From: Diphasiastrum complanatum
Lineage: Eukaryota; Streptophyta; Lycopodiopsida; Lycopodiales; Lycopodiaceae
Length of the DNA stretch: 64,000 nt
NCBI GenBank assembly: GCA_029204225.1
Contig: MU832160.1
Coordinates: 1-64,000, forward strand
Reading direction: 5' to 3'
Made by a program: the position numbers and the translations under genes. Shown here one piece after another: positions 21,656-33,689 of the stretch. The notes beneath the pieces are model-generated. The model saw only the letters and a list, made by a program, of their open reading frames with translations. It was not told the origin of the DNA and did no database searches. How positions within the stretch are numbered: the stretch's first letter is position 1; each line of letters begins with the position of its first letter.

Positions 21656-22218
21656 ACACGTCCCATCGCGCCTGCGCCCACCCAAAGGCGTCCATAAATG
21701 CCATCACTTCGACCACATTCGCACCTCAGCGAAGTGCGAACTCTGGAGCTCCCTGGCGACGATCCTCTGGCAATTTTCAGACTCTCCTACACGATCCTGA
21801 CGGTCTCTCATCCGGTGCATCCGCCAGTGCTTCTACACCATCTCCACCCAGTTTCAACCATCCTCGTGTGTTTGTCATTGAGAGCGCCATCACAAACCGT
21901 TTCCAACCCTAATATCGCCAATGGAGAACAAAGCATTTGATACATTTGGCATGTTGAGGGGTAGTGTCACGCAAGCATTCCAAATGCTTCCGTTACACTA
22001 TTGAGCATCAACTTTTAATCTTCCACACTTTTCATCCTCTCCAAACAACCGTCTTAACCTCTTCCTCTTCATCACAACCATATACCCACATCTTCTTCGA
22101 TTATCACACATCCTCCATACCCTTCCATCCACAACACCTCCACTTTCACACAACCTCCTTCCCATCCTCAGTTTCTCACAGTCCATTCCTTTTCCTTCCA
22201 TCTCACCTGACGCATTTT

Positions 22219-22575
22219 CCTTCCATCTAAGTCGACGCCTTTTCCACTCCATCTCAACCGACGCATCTTCCTTCCATCTCAGCCAACACATTTTCCACTC
22301 TATCTCAGCCGACGCATCTTCCTTCCATCTCAACCGACGCATTTTCCACTCCATCTCAGCCGACGCATTTTCCACTCCATCTCAGCCGATGCATCTTCAC
22401 TCCATCTCAGCCGACGCATTCTTTACTCCATCTCAACCGACGCATTCTTCACTCCATCTCAGCCGACGCCTCATTTTCCTTCCATCTCAGCCGACGCATT
22501 TTCATTCCATCTCAGCCGACACCTTTTTCTTCCATCTCAGCCGACGCCCTCCGCTCCCATCTCCACCGACACCCT
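22219..22575 (+). repeat. 25-bp tandem repeat array with A/GCCGAC core, array 2
   Basis: About fourteen copies of a 25-26-bp unit (CCATCTCAGCCGACGCATTT and related). The core is the same as array 1 with A or G before CCGAC; the spacers are C/T-rich. It lies just upstream of the gag-like start at 22619. Confidence 0.85.
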
Positions 22576-22618
22576 TTTTCCAGATTATTTGTTTCTCTCT
22601 TTTTCCAATTTCTTCATC

Positions 22619-22722
22619 ATGTCTACCAACCCTGCCTCCAGCTCTGATGACCCCGCAACCAATATGCTCGACATCCACTTATCCAAATTGAATTTTACAG
22701 GAATGCAACACTGGTACCAATA
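22619..22722 (+). pseudogene. Copia gag N-terminal fragment
   Basis: The frame encodes MSTNPASSSDDPATN, then LSKLNFTGMQHWYQ before a stop. An L-x-F/N-G-x-N/Q-H/Y-W pattern is typical of Copia gag N-termini. It is cut off by the junction with element C. Confidence 0.45.
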
Positions 22723-22756
22723 GGCAGTAGCATGTAGAATATGTACTAGGGAAAAG

Positions 22757-23797
22757 ATGTTAAATTGGGTCAACAAAGAACAACTCTTCGTAATACCGTT
22801 GTAGACGACCACCGTTTACGACAGTGTCTAGGAGTATCCCATCAAGTGTTTGTAATTGGACGACACCATTAGGAAATTTTTTATTAATCACGTATGGCCC
22901 TCACTTCTGAACTTCAATTTGCCGAGGTGCTTCTTTGATGTATAAAGAAGCACCTGGTCACCTAAGTGTAGATCTTTATTGCGCAGGTGACGGTCATGCC
23001 AGGCCTTTTGGCATCGTTTGTTAACTAGTTGTGCGTGATAAGATATTAGTCTTGTCTCGCATAACTGGGCTAACGTAAATAGCCTGGTTTTGACTTGTTG
23101 TCCTATTGAAGCCTTTTCACAGAGATCTATTGAAAAAGCGTCTGTAACTCTTAACGAAGGTACTAAGAATTCTATGGGCATTACCTCTTCTTGACCATAT
23201 ACTAAGAGGAAAGGTGTAATCTACCCAGTGGCGTTCTTCGAGGTAGTGCGGTAAGCCCAGATAGCTGAAAAAAGTTTTGTTTCCCAATCAAAGCGACTGG
23301 TTTCAACTATCTTGGTTAAAATTTTATAAATCATCTTGTTAGTTGATTCAGCCTGGCCATTATGAACGACAAGGTAATGGCGTAGGAGATTATCAATGAC
23401 AGCATTTAAAAAATGCTTGCTGCGATCACTAACAAGCTCTATGGGATGGCCAAAACGGGTAATAATGCTTTCATAAAGAAAACGTGCAACTGTTGGCATC
23501 CTTCGTTGCTCAAGCCTCCACCCACTTAGTGGCATAATCTATGGCTATGAGGATGTATTGAGCTTGGGTATGTTTTGCTGCTGGACTGATTGGTCCAATA
23601 AAGTCAATCCCCCACTTATGGAAGGCTTCGCCTTCTATAATGGGAGTCAATGGTGTGAAGTCTGCTTTGGTATTTTTCTTTGCTCGTTGACAGACATACA
23701 AACGTGTCTTTAAACAAAGATGGCCACCACAATCCCGCTCGAAGGATAATCTTCGCTGTGGCTTCAGCAGAAAAGTGGCCACCTCCAATGCCCTCAT
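22757..23797 (-). pseudogene. Gypsy integrase of element C, frameshifted
   Basis: Three overlapping frames give: KWGIDFIGPISP with the first catalytic Asp, LVSDRSKHF with the second, and NGQAESTNK with the catalytic Glu, so the D,D,E triad is present. The C-terminal part (KAWHDRHLRN, LGDQVLLY, then EGPYVINKKFPNG) fits a Gypsy integrase end. A frameshift near 23520 and a stop near 23219 break it. The upstream zinc-binding part is poorly preserved. Confidence 0.85.
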
Positions 23798-24344
23798 GAG
23801 CCTGAGATATTATCGGTCGTATCTCAGATTCATAAGCACATTGTCGAATAATGTCGTCAACGCTCCTTTTGTAAAGTTGTCCCGCAATTATCTGAAAGGG
23901 CGCTGCTTTTATTAAAAAATTTCTTTTTTTCGTTGTACTCAGGCCTTCTTTTAGTCGGCCTGTTGTGAAAAACTGAGTGATCTCCTCAGCCCATAAGGGT
24001 GTAGCATGGATCTAAAAAAGGCATGCATCAGGGAGATCATCGTTGACTGGTGTAGTTGCTTTTTCAGCACTTGGTAGTCTAGAAAGGTGGTTCGCCATGA
24101 AATGTTAGGTCCTTTTTTGAACGACTACACGGAAATTAAATTCCTCCAAAATCAGTAGCCATCGAGCTATTCGTCCCGTCTTATAGGACTTATTAAAAAA
24201 TATATAGAAGTGCTTGATGGTTTGTGTAGAAAGCAAAGGTCTGGCCTAATAAATCATGTCTTAGTTGTTGTACAACATTGACCATTGCCAATGCTTCTCT
24301 TTCGGTAGTTGTATAATTTACTTCAGCAGGCACCAATTGTCTGC
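23798..24344 (-). pseudogene. degraded RNase H/linker region of element C
   Basis: It lies between RT and integrase, where RNase H is expected, but every frame has multiple stops and only scattered resemblance remains. Confidence 0.4.
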
Positions 24345-25601
24345 TTAAGAAACGTGGACATGGAAGTCTTTCATGTAACTTGGCAAGCGGAGTATGGGAG
24401 TCGTTGTGAGGGCTGTTTTCAACTCCTCAAAGGCCTTTTTTCGTTCTTCGGTCCAGCGAGGATCTACCACAACTAAATAAACGAGGCGTGCCTTGCCGGC
24501 ATAGTTGATTATAAAGATGCGATAGTAGTTGGTATGACCGAGGAAGACATATACTTCCTTCACTGTTGCAGGTAAGGGCATGTCCACGATAACCTTGATT
24601 TTTGATGGGTCGGTAGAAATATTGTCCTTTGAAATTATATGCCCGAGGACGACCCCATGGGTGACCCATATTTGACATTTATCAGGGTTTAGTGAGATGC
24701 CAAATCTATGACAACGAATGAAGATTTTCTCCAAGGTGTCTCGGTGCGTAGCTGCTGAGGAATGTACACCCAGATCGTCGAGATAAATCTCCACAGTCTG
24801 ATGTAATAGATCTTGAAAGGCCAGTTGCATGACCTTCTGGAAAGTTGAAGGGGCGTTATATAAGCCAAAAGGCATAACGTTATAAGCATAAACCCTGTTC
24901 TCTGTGGCAAAGGCTGTTTTATGTTTATCTTCAGGGGCTATTTGAACAAGAAAATAACCGCTGAATTCATCCAAGAAGCTGAAAGCTTCAGCTCCTGCCA
25001 TTTCCTCTAAGATTTGGGTCGTTTAAGGTAAGGGAAAATGGTCTTTCTTTGTAACCGCATTAAGGTTTTTGAGGTCGACACAGATACGAAGCTTGCCATT
25101 TTTCTTGGGCACAACCACAATGGGCGATACCCAATTAGTATGTTGAACTTCATAAATGAAGTCAGCATCCAGCAATTTCTTAATATCCTCATCGATCCTC
25201 TCACGGTAGACGGGGTTACTTCGGTAAGGTTTAGCTCTAACAGACTTAGCATTGTCTTCTAGAGGAATCTGATGTACTGCTATTTCAGGGGAGATTCCTT
25301 TCATTTCGGTATAATTCCATGCAAATACATCTCTGTATATGCGGAGTAACGTTTCCAGGTTAGAAAGTTGGGTTGATGACAAATGTGCACCAACATGAAC
25401 TATTCGATCTATCTCCTCGTCAGGATCTTCAAGGTTCAATGGAGTTGTTTTAGCAGGTCCTTCAAAGGAGTTGGAACTTGGTGTAGGTTCTCGATGTGGC
25501 TGCGGTAACTGGATAATGACGTCATCCAATGTAAAGTCTTTGAATTTCTGTGGAAGATTGAAAGGTGGGTCCACAAAATGTTCTAGGACTTTGGAAATCA
25601 T
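24345..25601 (-). pseudogene. Gypsy reverse transcriptase of element C with one in-frame stop
   Basis: The frame 25601-25023 contains the RT entry region (KKLLDADFIYEVQHTNWVSP, CVDLKNLNAVTKKDHFPLP) and is followed in the same frame, after a stop at 25023-25025, by 25001-24345 with FSFLDEFSGY, NVMPFGLYNAPSTFQKVM, the catalytic YLDD (residues 73-76 of that stretch), GISLNPDKCQIW and FLGHTNYYR. All main RT blocks are present, so the stop is the main visible lesion. It would copy element RNA into DNA in the cytoplasm. Confidence 0.92.
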
Positions 25602-26108
25602 CTAAGTTGATTCATTACTAGATGTGGAAGCTTGGTCTGATTGTTTGATTTTAGTCTCCTTAGACAAGGGCTTTATCGGCTGTTTAAGCTTCGCACACAT
25701 CTGTTTTTGATGCTCGGATAATTGTGTATCAATGATTTTATTTTTTTGTAACTGAGGTTTTTGCGGTTTTTGAGTGGGCGGTGATGTTACCTCACTTGTT
25801 ATATCATCATTGATTGTATTCCAGACTTCGTCTGGATACACATCCGATGTACAAACTTTGGATTTGGGCCTGTATGCTTGTGTGTTGGGTATTTTGGACG
25901 TCAGTTGGACATGAGCCGACGGTCTTGGAGTCTTGATCTCCTTAGGAATTGATTTTGGTGGATGAGGTTGGGCATCTAGATAAAGGAGTACATGTTCACC
26001 CGTCATTTCTACATCATCTATGGAAAGAATACCTTCTTCCGAAACATGGGCGGTAGAGACGCTAGGTTCTCTTGGGCACCAAGCTATAGGAATCAGGTCA
26101 ATCATCAT
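25602..26108 (-). pseudogene. protease-to-RT linker region of element C
   Basis: The open stretch of 168 residues is in the same frame as the RT and ends at a stop just before it. It is rich in Pro, Lys, Gln and Thr toward the C-terminus (TQKPQKPQLQKNK). I see no clear protease active site. It is best taken as the linker upstream of RT. Confidence 0.5.
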
Positions 26109-26399
26109 AAGTGGGATGATGGGTGTGTCAATGTAATAAAACAGCGGTTGCTCATGGGTCCCGTGGCGATAGCGTATTTATCTTGGATGGCTAGCTGTGC
26201 TGGGTTTTCTGGTGGTGTGGAATACTCAACTTGTTTGCATGAGCATGAGTTGTCGGTTTGATAATGGTGATGACTAGATGATGGAATTATTGTATCATTG
26301 TGATATGATTGATCGTAGGAGTTTTCTACCAGATGTGCTTGGGCAGATTCTCGAGGATGTCTATGTTTTTGTGCTCCTAGATCTTGTTGTCTTCTTGGT

Positions 26400-27687
26400 G
26401 GTGGTCCTAAGAGCGCCAGCTGTGGTTGAGGGTCATGTCTAGGTTGTCTGGGAAACTCTTGTATATGGGCTTGGTTGTTTCATGGTTGATAAGTTGTGTG
26501 GTGGTGCTGTGAAACAAATGGTTGCCTAGGAAGTTGATAGTGTCCTCCTGACTGGTTGTGAGGCTGGTTCCTCGAGTTATAATAGCAATAAAGAGAGGTA
26601 TGTCCCATAAAGTCGCAGATTTCACATTTGATCAAAGAAGTATTTGGGACGGGTTGGTATGAAAGGCACTCATTGCCAGTGTGTGCACCTCAGCAGTGAG
26701 GGCACCACGTGTTCTCTCGTTTATGGTGGATTTGGCCAGTGGGTAACTGACCCGACATTGAACTCTGGATAGACTTAAGAGTGTTTTGAAACTCTTTCGT
26801 GAGTTTCTCCATCTGTTGTTGGTGTTGCTGGTTAAGCAACTCCATCTGTGTCTTCCATAACTATTCTCGAGTGTCATCGTTTGGGCGAGCTTCTTGGACA
26901 GCACGATGTGCTCTCCGTTCTCGTGGTTCGTCAACATCTAAGCCCTCGTCTTCTTCCTAAATGGCATCAGAGATGGCTTGTTTCAATGATGTATATTCAT
27001 CATTGGAACGAAGTTCATGTCTTATCGATTGTGGGAGTCCAACGAGGAACCAAATGATGAGCATGGATTCAGTGGGTTGCTCTTGTACCTGACTTTTTAA
27101 TTGTTTAAATCGTTAATGTAGTCACGTACTTTTTCGTCTTCTGTCATTTTGATATTACTTAGTTTGACAAAAGGACTTTCTATCAAGTGAAATGGCTTGA
27201 AGCATTTGATAAAGGCCTCCTTCAAGAGTGACTAGTCATGTTTATCTTCACTATCAAGGTTAAAAAACCATTCTCGTGCTCGATCGATCATGGTCATCGA
27301 GAACAGTTGAATCATGGAGTTTGGTGATGTTTCGCCATAGACATCACATGCATTCTCGAAGACTTGAAGAAATCTTTGAGGATCAGTGTTGCCATCGTAC
27401 TTAGGTAAGTCGACCTTTGGGGTCCTTTTTTCATTACGTGGAACATTATTTGCGAAAGCTCCATTTAAGTGAGCTCTTGCATGTGAGGATTCTGCAACAT
27501 GAAATTGTGGTCGTTCGTATGGAGCTTCATAACGCATAGGTTCCCATCTATTGAATGGGTTCGTGGATGGCTCTTGGACTTGAGATTTCATCCGAGAATA
27601 TCTGTTAAATCGAGCCTGTTTGGTGGATGGGGAAACCATCTCTGGTGGATAGTCATCCGTAGAATTCGAATCATAAGGGCGATCCAT
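26400..27687 (-). pseudogene. Gypsy gag of element C with CCHC-like knuckle
   Basis: The 27687-27232 frame has the retrotransposon gag core (PKYDGNTDPQRFLQVFENAC, then MTMIDRAREWFFNLDS). Downstream, in broken frames, come QQHQQQMEKL and a knuckle-like region near 26700 with spacing C-X2-C-X3-H-X4-C containing one stop. A second cysteine cluster (CEICDFMGHTSLYC) lies near 26630-26580. Element D at 34.6-35.6 kb is clearly related. The start at 27687 is the first ATG of the frame. Confidence 0.85.
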
Positions 27688-27689
27688 GA

Positions 27690-28435
27690 CAACGTGTAGA
27701 GTGTCGTAGGATTGTGTAAATATGCACTTGGACTCTGGTTACAGTGGATATGGGTGTTGAAATGCGGTTGCTATGGATCCACGGTTGATGCGAGTGTAAT
27801 GCGACTAATGGCGGTGGATACGACTAAGGTGGTAGAACGATAGAATGCAGTGGTAGCGGTGCAATACGGGTTGTGGTGGTCCGTTGCGGGTTTTTTTTTT
27901 TTTTTTTTTTGCGGTCGGTTGTGGTCAGTGGCGGTCGGTTGTGGTCGGTTGCAGTCTCAATGGCTTGTGGCTATAGCAACGGCTAGGTGCGGCATCAATG
28001 TTGCTATGCGAAATGTGGGAAAGGGTGGTCGATTGGTGGTTGGAGGTGAGGAAGGGGTCATAAACCATATGATTGCGGTCTGCTACGGTCAAGGGCGACC
28101 GAGGGTAGACGTAGGGTCCTGGGATTGCGGCTTGTTGTAGTTTGTGACGGCGGTTCGTGGGCTGTACATTTGTAATGGCGGCGGTTCGTGGGCTGTAGGT
28201 TTGTAACGGATTGCGGTTTGTTGCGGTTTGTGGCGGCCGAATGTAGTTGTAGGGTCATAGGATTGCGGTTTGCTGTGGTCAGTGGCTGTGGTTCATGGGC
28301 TGTACATTTGTAACGGATTGGATACAGTTGCCACTGTGCAGAATGGTCACGACAGATCAATGCGGTCATTACAAGTGGTCGTAGTGACTGTAATGCTGGT
28401 GAATATGGATTGGACGGTCAAAGGATCGGTTGAGA
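27690..28435 (-). repeat. GGT/GCGG-rich low-complexity part of the element C leader
   Basis: On the plus strand the sequence is a degenerate array of words such as GCGGTT, GTGGTCGGTTG and GGTTCGTGGGCTGTA with a 20-base T-run near 27891-27911. A longer piece (GGTTCGTGGGCTGTA..TTTGTAACGG) is repeated near 28152, 28183 and 28286. No protein is expected. Confidence 0.7.
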
Positions 28436-28439
28436 TCTG

Positions 28440-28935
28440 AGATTAGGCGTCGGTTGAGAATTGACGCGAATGCGTCGGTCGAGATCTGTTGTGAAGCTGT
28501 CGATCGAGATTTGTGGCGAGGGCATCAGTCAAGATCTGATGTGAGGTCGTCAGTCGAGATCTGATGCGAGGTCGTCGGTTGAGATCTGACGCGAAGTTGT
28601 CGGTCGAGATCTGACTTGAAGCGGTCGGTTGAGATTTAATACTGACCGTCGGTTGATGTTTGAGTGAATAGGCATCAGTCGAGATTTGATTGAGGGCCGT
28701 CGGTTGAGATCTGACATGAAGCATTGGTTGAGATTTAAGTGAAGGCCATCGGTTGAGATTTAAGAGGAGGGCGTTGATTGAGATCTGATGCAGTGTGTTG
28801 GTTGAGATCTAACTGAAGGCCATCGGTTGAGATTAGACTGTAGCGCCTCGGTCGAGATTTGAAAGATGGCTCTAGCGCCAGTCGAGATTGAACCGTGGCT
28901 CAGCTTGGAAATGAGAGTGAAGCGTCGGTTGAGAA
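28440..28935 (-). repeat. 25-bp tandem repeat array with ACCGAC core, array 3 (element C leader)
   Basis: On the plus strand the unit is GTCGGTTGAGATCTGACGCG plus about five bases, roughly twenty diverged copies. Its reverse complement has the same TCTC(A/G)ACCGAC core and the same 25-bp period as arrays 1 and 2, but in the opposite orientation in the window. It lies between PBS and gag of element C. Confidence 0.85.
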
Positions 28936-29057
28936 GTGCGGTTCGCGGTAGATAGGACAAAAATGGTGTGCTCTATGATGAAGGCGTGGAAGTTCGGAGA
29001 GCGATGGGTGTGTGGCACAGATCGGAATGGTTTGGGCAATTTAATGTATGTGGAGCT

Positions 29058-29071
29058 GTGGAACGGCGCCA
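29058..29071 (-). other. primer binding site of element C
   Basis: On the minus strand TGGCGCCGTTCCAC lies two bases after the end of the 5' LTR. Plant Athila/Tat Gypsy elements typically have TGGCGCCGTT at this place. Confidence 0.75.
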
Positions 29072-29073
29072 AA

Positions 29074-30300
29074 TGTTCACGGATTCTTTGAATCTGTGAA
29101 CACGGTTTTCTGCTTCTTCTTATGCTTCTGTAGTAATGGTTCTTTATGGTACGTCTTCTTACTAGAACAGTTACAAGCAGAAGCATTACTTAGTTTTCAG
29201 CATGTATTTCCCATCCTGTCAATGGGAGACATGTTTTCGATACTCAGCTACATGCATAACTAGCCATGTAACCATCTATAGCTCAAGAAGATCAACGTTT
29301 TAGAACAGGGAGCAATCTTACCATTATCTACTGAATCATAAACAATCAAAGACAAGATTAACTACTGGAACAAGAAACAAGATTCCATAAACAAGAAACA
29401 AGATTCAAGAAACAAGAAACAAGATTCCTAGGAGAATTTTAACAGTCTAAGAATCAAGAAACCCTCATTTCTTGATGCTTAGATTGCTCAAGAACAATCA
29501 AGAACTGGGCTATAAGGGAGTATGCAAGAATTATACCACAAACCAGCATATCTAGTTTACTTGAATGCTGATTACTACCTCATTCCACAAACAAGAACTG
29601 AATCCTAATCCACAACTAAGAAAGAAACAAGAAACAAGAACCTAATTAATCCACAATGCAAAGGAATCAAGCATGCTCATAGAAATCTCACTCAAGAACA
29701 TTGTCATGAACAAGGAGCTTAGCTATCATCAAGAACTCGTGGAGGATCCTCTTTATTAGCTCAAGAGAACTTGACAATACATTCAAAATCTCCCTCACAA
29801 GAGAGGGGGGGCCCTTAAATAAGCAAGAAGGCTGCCCATGTGGAGCCCAAGTGGCAATTCCACCAAATTAGAAACTACATGTGGAATTTGCCCTTCCACT
29901 AAAGGTCACCATCAAAAGGTGGCTCACTCTAACTAATTTAAGGGGGGTCTATTTACAATGCCTAGGAAATATTACTAGCTCCTACATGGGCATTCCTTCT
30001 TTGGGATACACCATGTAGGCTCACATAGCTAACTCACTGTCTTCTTAGCTAGTACTTCCTCGGCTCTCATGCTCGGTTCTCAGCTTCTTCTGCTCTCCTC
30101 CTTTTGAGACCTCCTTGGTCATGGGTGAGAGATAACTTGTGTCTTCAGCTTGGCTCGGCATCTGTGGATTCTCTGGGATCCGCTAACATCAACTGGCAAA
30201 TCTACAGTGGGATGGGAAAGTCCTTCTTTCGTAAGGAAGATGAAGAATCTATTTTTGTCGCTACACAACTCTGGAGAAGAGAATGCAGTGTCAGCTAAGA
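29074..30300 (-). repeat. 5' LTR of element C (outer end approximate)
   Basis: The inner end is fixed by the PBS. On the minus strand a TATTTAAG TATA-like sequence near 29813-29820 is followed by an AATAAAG near 29753-29759, a normal U3/R order. Short repeats (AACAAGAAACAAGATTC) occur at 29364-29430. With no second LTR the outer end, near 30.3 kb, is an estimate. Confidence 0.6.
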
Positions 30301-30309
30301 ATTAGCTCA

Positions 30310-31311
30310 CTTACCTGTTTAGAGCCTTACCCAGATCATTCCAGACGACGAGAACCCTGCTCGCAAAAGATCCTACCATAAACCTCGAAAGGCAATTGTC
30401 GAGATTCAAGAGGAAGTCGAGGCCAGAGAGCATCTTGATCACAAGGATAATTCTGATCAGGCACTCTACGACAACAAAGAAAAATCCAAGAAATAATTTA
30501 AGCCTAAGAGGGAGTCAAATCAGAGGCAAGATCATGATCGGCAAGCAGAGGGGACCGACAAAGACAACTGGAAGAGCATAGGGAGGTCGAAACAACAAAG
30601 TGGAGAAAAGAAGACTTGTGTGAGAAGCAGAAGACACAGACACACAGTTGATACATGCTGGCTCAATCCCAAGATTGAGTGTATCCACTGTCATAAGAAG
30701 GGTCATGCAGCCATGGATTGCCGCCTGAACCCAAAAAATAAATCAGCATAGAACAGACAGGAGAACAACAACAATTCATCCTATGTCGAGGAGCCTGAGA
30801 GCTTGAAAATGGGCGAAGAAAGATCGAACAGAAACTGTTCAACCTCCTATATCTGTGAAGATGTGTGTGCAGCATCAACATCTGACACACATGAGGTAAT
30901 CCTAGATTCAAGAGCCACCTCACATTTTGTGACATCAAGATGAATAATGTCTGATTTTAGAAGTGTGGATCCTTCAAGATTCATTATTCTTGGAGATGGA
31001 TCCAAACATCAAGTGAACGGTATTGGTTCACTGTGGCTCAACACCAACGGCAAAGACAGACGACTCAAAGATGTTTTGTTCATGCCTACACTGCAACAAG
31101 ACTTGCTTTCTGTAACAAGAATAGTTGATGCAGATGTGACATTTTTCGACGAAGCATGCAACGTGATTGACGCCAGTACTAGTATCCTGATCACTCAAGG
31201 CAGAAAGAAAAGAAATCTATATCATCTGAAGGTACGCCTACCTACAGATCAGGTGCATCAAAGTCATGATGATTTGCCAGACACTTTGTGGCACATGAGA
31301 CTCCACCTGTG
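30310..31311 (+). pseudogene. Copia gag/protease fragment, truncated at both ends
   Basis: A zinc knuckle (CIHCHKKGHAAMDC) lies at 30680-30721. It is followed by a degenerate protease active site, VILDSRATSHF, in which Gly of DSGA is Arg. A stop follows, then the frame 30947-31311 gives LKDVLFMPTLQQDLLSVTRI, typical of Copia protease, and ends LWHMRLH, the start of the pre-integrase domain. The element stops there. It is not closely similar to elements A, B or E. Confidence 0.85.
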
Positions 31312-31321
31312 ATGCATGTTT

Positions 31322-31525
31322 GAAGGATAAGATGTCGCGCACTCCATTCATCAAAGTCTTTGCAATTTTTGACCTCCATGAGGTTCTTCCACCTCATCAA
31401 AGACATAATCATCAAGGACTTGGAATGTAAAGTAGTGACTTCATTTTGACCTTCCAAGTAGAATAATTAGATGGATTTGGCCCTCTCACCAGATTCCAAG
31501 ACAAATCCACCAATAGATCCCATCT
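31322..31525 (-). pseudogene. Copia gag N-terminal relic
   Basis: On the minus strand the sequence reads MGSIGGFVLESGERA near 31520-31476, close to the gag starts of elements A, B and E, and continues for about 50 residues with a stop and drift. It is a short, isolated relic. Confidence 0.55.
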
Positions 31526-33689
31526 TGATCTACTTTTTGGCACGTGCAAACTCAAAATAGGAATTTTCCATATTCTAGACACATCATTTGATCCAAAAGC
31601 TTAGAAAAAAACTTGCCAATCTTGTCTATTTGAGATCTAGATAGTTTTTTTAATCATGGGCTATTTTTGGCAACATTTTAATTTAAATTTAAAAACTCTT
31701 GCAAAATGATGAGGAATTTTTTAGATAGCTATGCTGATAAATTTTGGTAGTCTTAGAGCCTTAACTCTTTGGCATATTTATTTGGATTTAAATAAGGAAT
31801 TTGAGAGGAACAATCTTTACATCTGTCCGTTGATGATTGGAGAGACTAATAAAGTATTTGAGTCTTTCTTTACTTGTACTTCATAAAAAGATCTTAACCC
31901 AAATCAAGTTCTTTCGAGGTTTTTTTTTCTTAAAGAGATTTGGCCTTTCTATTTATGGGCCATGCAATGTCGATGAGGCAAAAGAGTACTACAAACTTAA
32001 GAAGTATAAGTTAACTCACATGTTTTTTCTTTTGCAAATATTTTGACTTTTACATGGTTTTCAATATTTAAGCTAACTAGTATCATAATAAGAGGGCTTG
32101 GATGACTCATCATTGCACTTTCACATCAAAATCATATTGGTCTACAAAGAGGGAGCTCTAAGCATATGTTACGTATAAAATGACTTGTATTTAATTTAAA
32201 TTCTATGGTTATTCCATTAAGCATAAGTACAAAAATGGTACTTAAAACATGCATGCACAAAGTGCATTGTTCTAGTGGTAACTTTTATGGTTATATGATA
32301 AAATATTCAACAAATATGTATTTTCTATTCCGTTCAAAATTGTGTTGATGTAGTTTGCATCTTGCTTGAAATTCAAAAACAAATGTTGTTCTTCTTATAT
32401 TATATTAGGTATGTATTATTAAAATTAGCAAATTAGGTATGTACCATGTCTTAATGCTAGCTCATCATGTTTATAATGTGTACACCCAAGATCCTATCGC
32501 TAGCATGACAATTTTGGAAGAACTCATTGATATGTTCACATATTATGATGGTAAGAGTAGGTAGAAAAGAGAATTGTATGACTTTGATATCCTAAATGTT
32601 GTATCTACCACCACTCGTAGACGAACTACGTACACATTAAAGTTGTGTCATCATACAAGAGTTCTCATGTTCTAAATATTAATGAAATGAATGTGCATTT
32701 TCACAAGCTTAAGGACTCTACATCCAAGTCATGAGAAATGGATCAAATTTGCCTCATGAAAGTAATATATTGGATTGAAACTAGATGCTTAGAAGGTGCA
32801 AATTTTCCTTTAACATCAAAATCAGATTTATATTTTGTTGTATCTTAGCAACTAGTTTTCAAAAGCACAACATTTCAAGGTGACACAACTACTTTAGAGC
32901 TAAAATCTTGATATGTCTTTATTCCAAGATAGTCATGATGTTAGCCTTGATCACCAACTATGCAAATAATTTTCTTGTCAAACTTGACTAAAGTGAAAAA
33001 CATATGTGTTTTTTTGTTAGATTTCACATATTAACCAAGCTAGGATGTTTAATTGGTGTATATTTTAAATACACATTCACTCTATTATAATATAGACTAT
33101 CCATCTTTATCAAAATTTTTGATGTTTCTAAGTTAAACATGTTAACACTTAACACTAAAGTTGCAATATTCACATTTCCATTTAGTGGCATTTTCCTACA
33201 TAGTTTCAAACTAACACCTTATGTGATGAAAATCATTCAAACAAAAGCTATTCTTTGCAAGAAATGATACCATAGAAAAGCTTGGCAATTTTTCTAAGAC
33301 TACTCTTTGAACTTCCATTGAAAATTCATTTCAATTTCAAAATAAACTTTAAAAAAACTACTTTTTCAAACTCTATTACTATAATGTGGTTGAACTTTAC
33401 AACCTTAAATACATCATAAACTTATCATTGACAAATTTTATTGCAACTTCCTCTCTAAATCACACATCATCATCTCAACACACTAAATACCCTAAGCTAC
33501 AAGGGTTGTGAGCAACTTCCCATATCCTTCATAGATGAGGATGTTTGCTACCATAATTGAAGCTAGTGTTGCCAATTTTAGACATTTCAACTATCACTTG
33601 CTCTAAAATTTTGTTGCTTTTAGCATTGAGTGGCGTTACTTGCCTATTCAAACATGTCTACTTTTTGTACGTAAGTTCTCACTTCATGG
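31526..33689. other. AT-rich intergenic sequence, no gene seen
   Basis: The roughly 2.2 kb have only short chance frames. It may contain old unrecognised repeats. Confidence 0.5.

Larger units (their letters stand above)
21265..22722 (+). mobile_element. 5' fragment of a Copia-like element: leader arrays and gag start
   Basis: A degenerate PBS-like TGGTATCTCAGG near 21272 is followed by about 1.3 kb of leader with two 25-bp repeat arrays and then a gag-like start at 22619. Past 22722 the sequence changes to the 3' end of element C on the other strand. The rest of the element is missing. The PBS assignment is weak. Confidence 0.45.
22730..30300 (-). mobile_element. element C: Gypsy-type retrotransposon, 3' end truncated
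   Basis: Read on the minus strand: 5' LTR (about 30300-29074), PBS (29071-29058), leader with arrays (29057-27690), gag, protease region, RT, degraded RNase H, integrase, ending near 22757. No 3' LTR is found: the 3' end abuts the Copia fragment at about 22730. The PBS begins TGGCGCCGTT, as in plant Athila/Tat Gypsy elements, and the integrase end has no recognisable chromodomain. The outer end of the LTR is not fixed. Confidence 0.85.

Noticed and set aside
21640-22691. Possible Ser/Pro-rich proteins across the 25-bp arrays
   Set aside because: A 25-bp period shifts frame at every unit, so peptides repeat only every 75 bp and adjacent frames look alike. This is array translation, not a gene.
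21400-28940. Regular repeats at 21.4-22.6 and 28.4-28.9 kb considered as CRISPR arrays
   Set aside because: The units are tandem without unique spacers, the context is a plant retrotransposon leader, and no cas genes exist.
22730-29074. Arrays at the two sides of element C considered as its terminal inverted repeats
   Set aside because: The right array is internal to the element, between PBS and gag, and the left array lies beyond the truncated 3' end and next to a gag start on the other strand. The pair does not bound one element.
32400-33250. Weak retroelement-like peptides in AT-rich sequence
   Set aside because: Only isolated short words could be matched and every frame has dense stops; not enough to assign a family.
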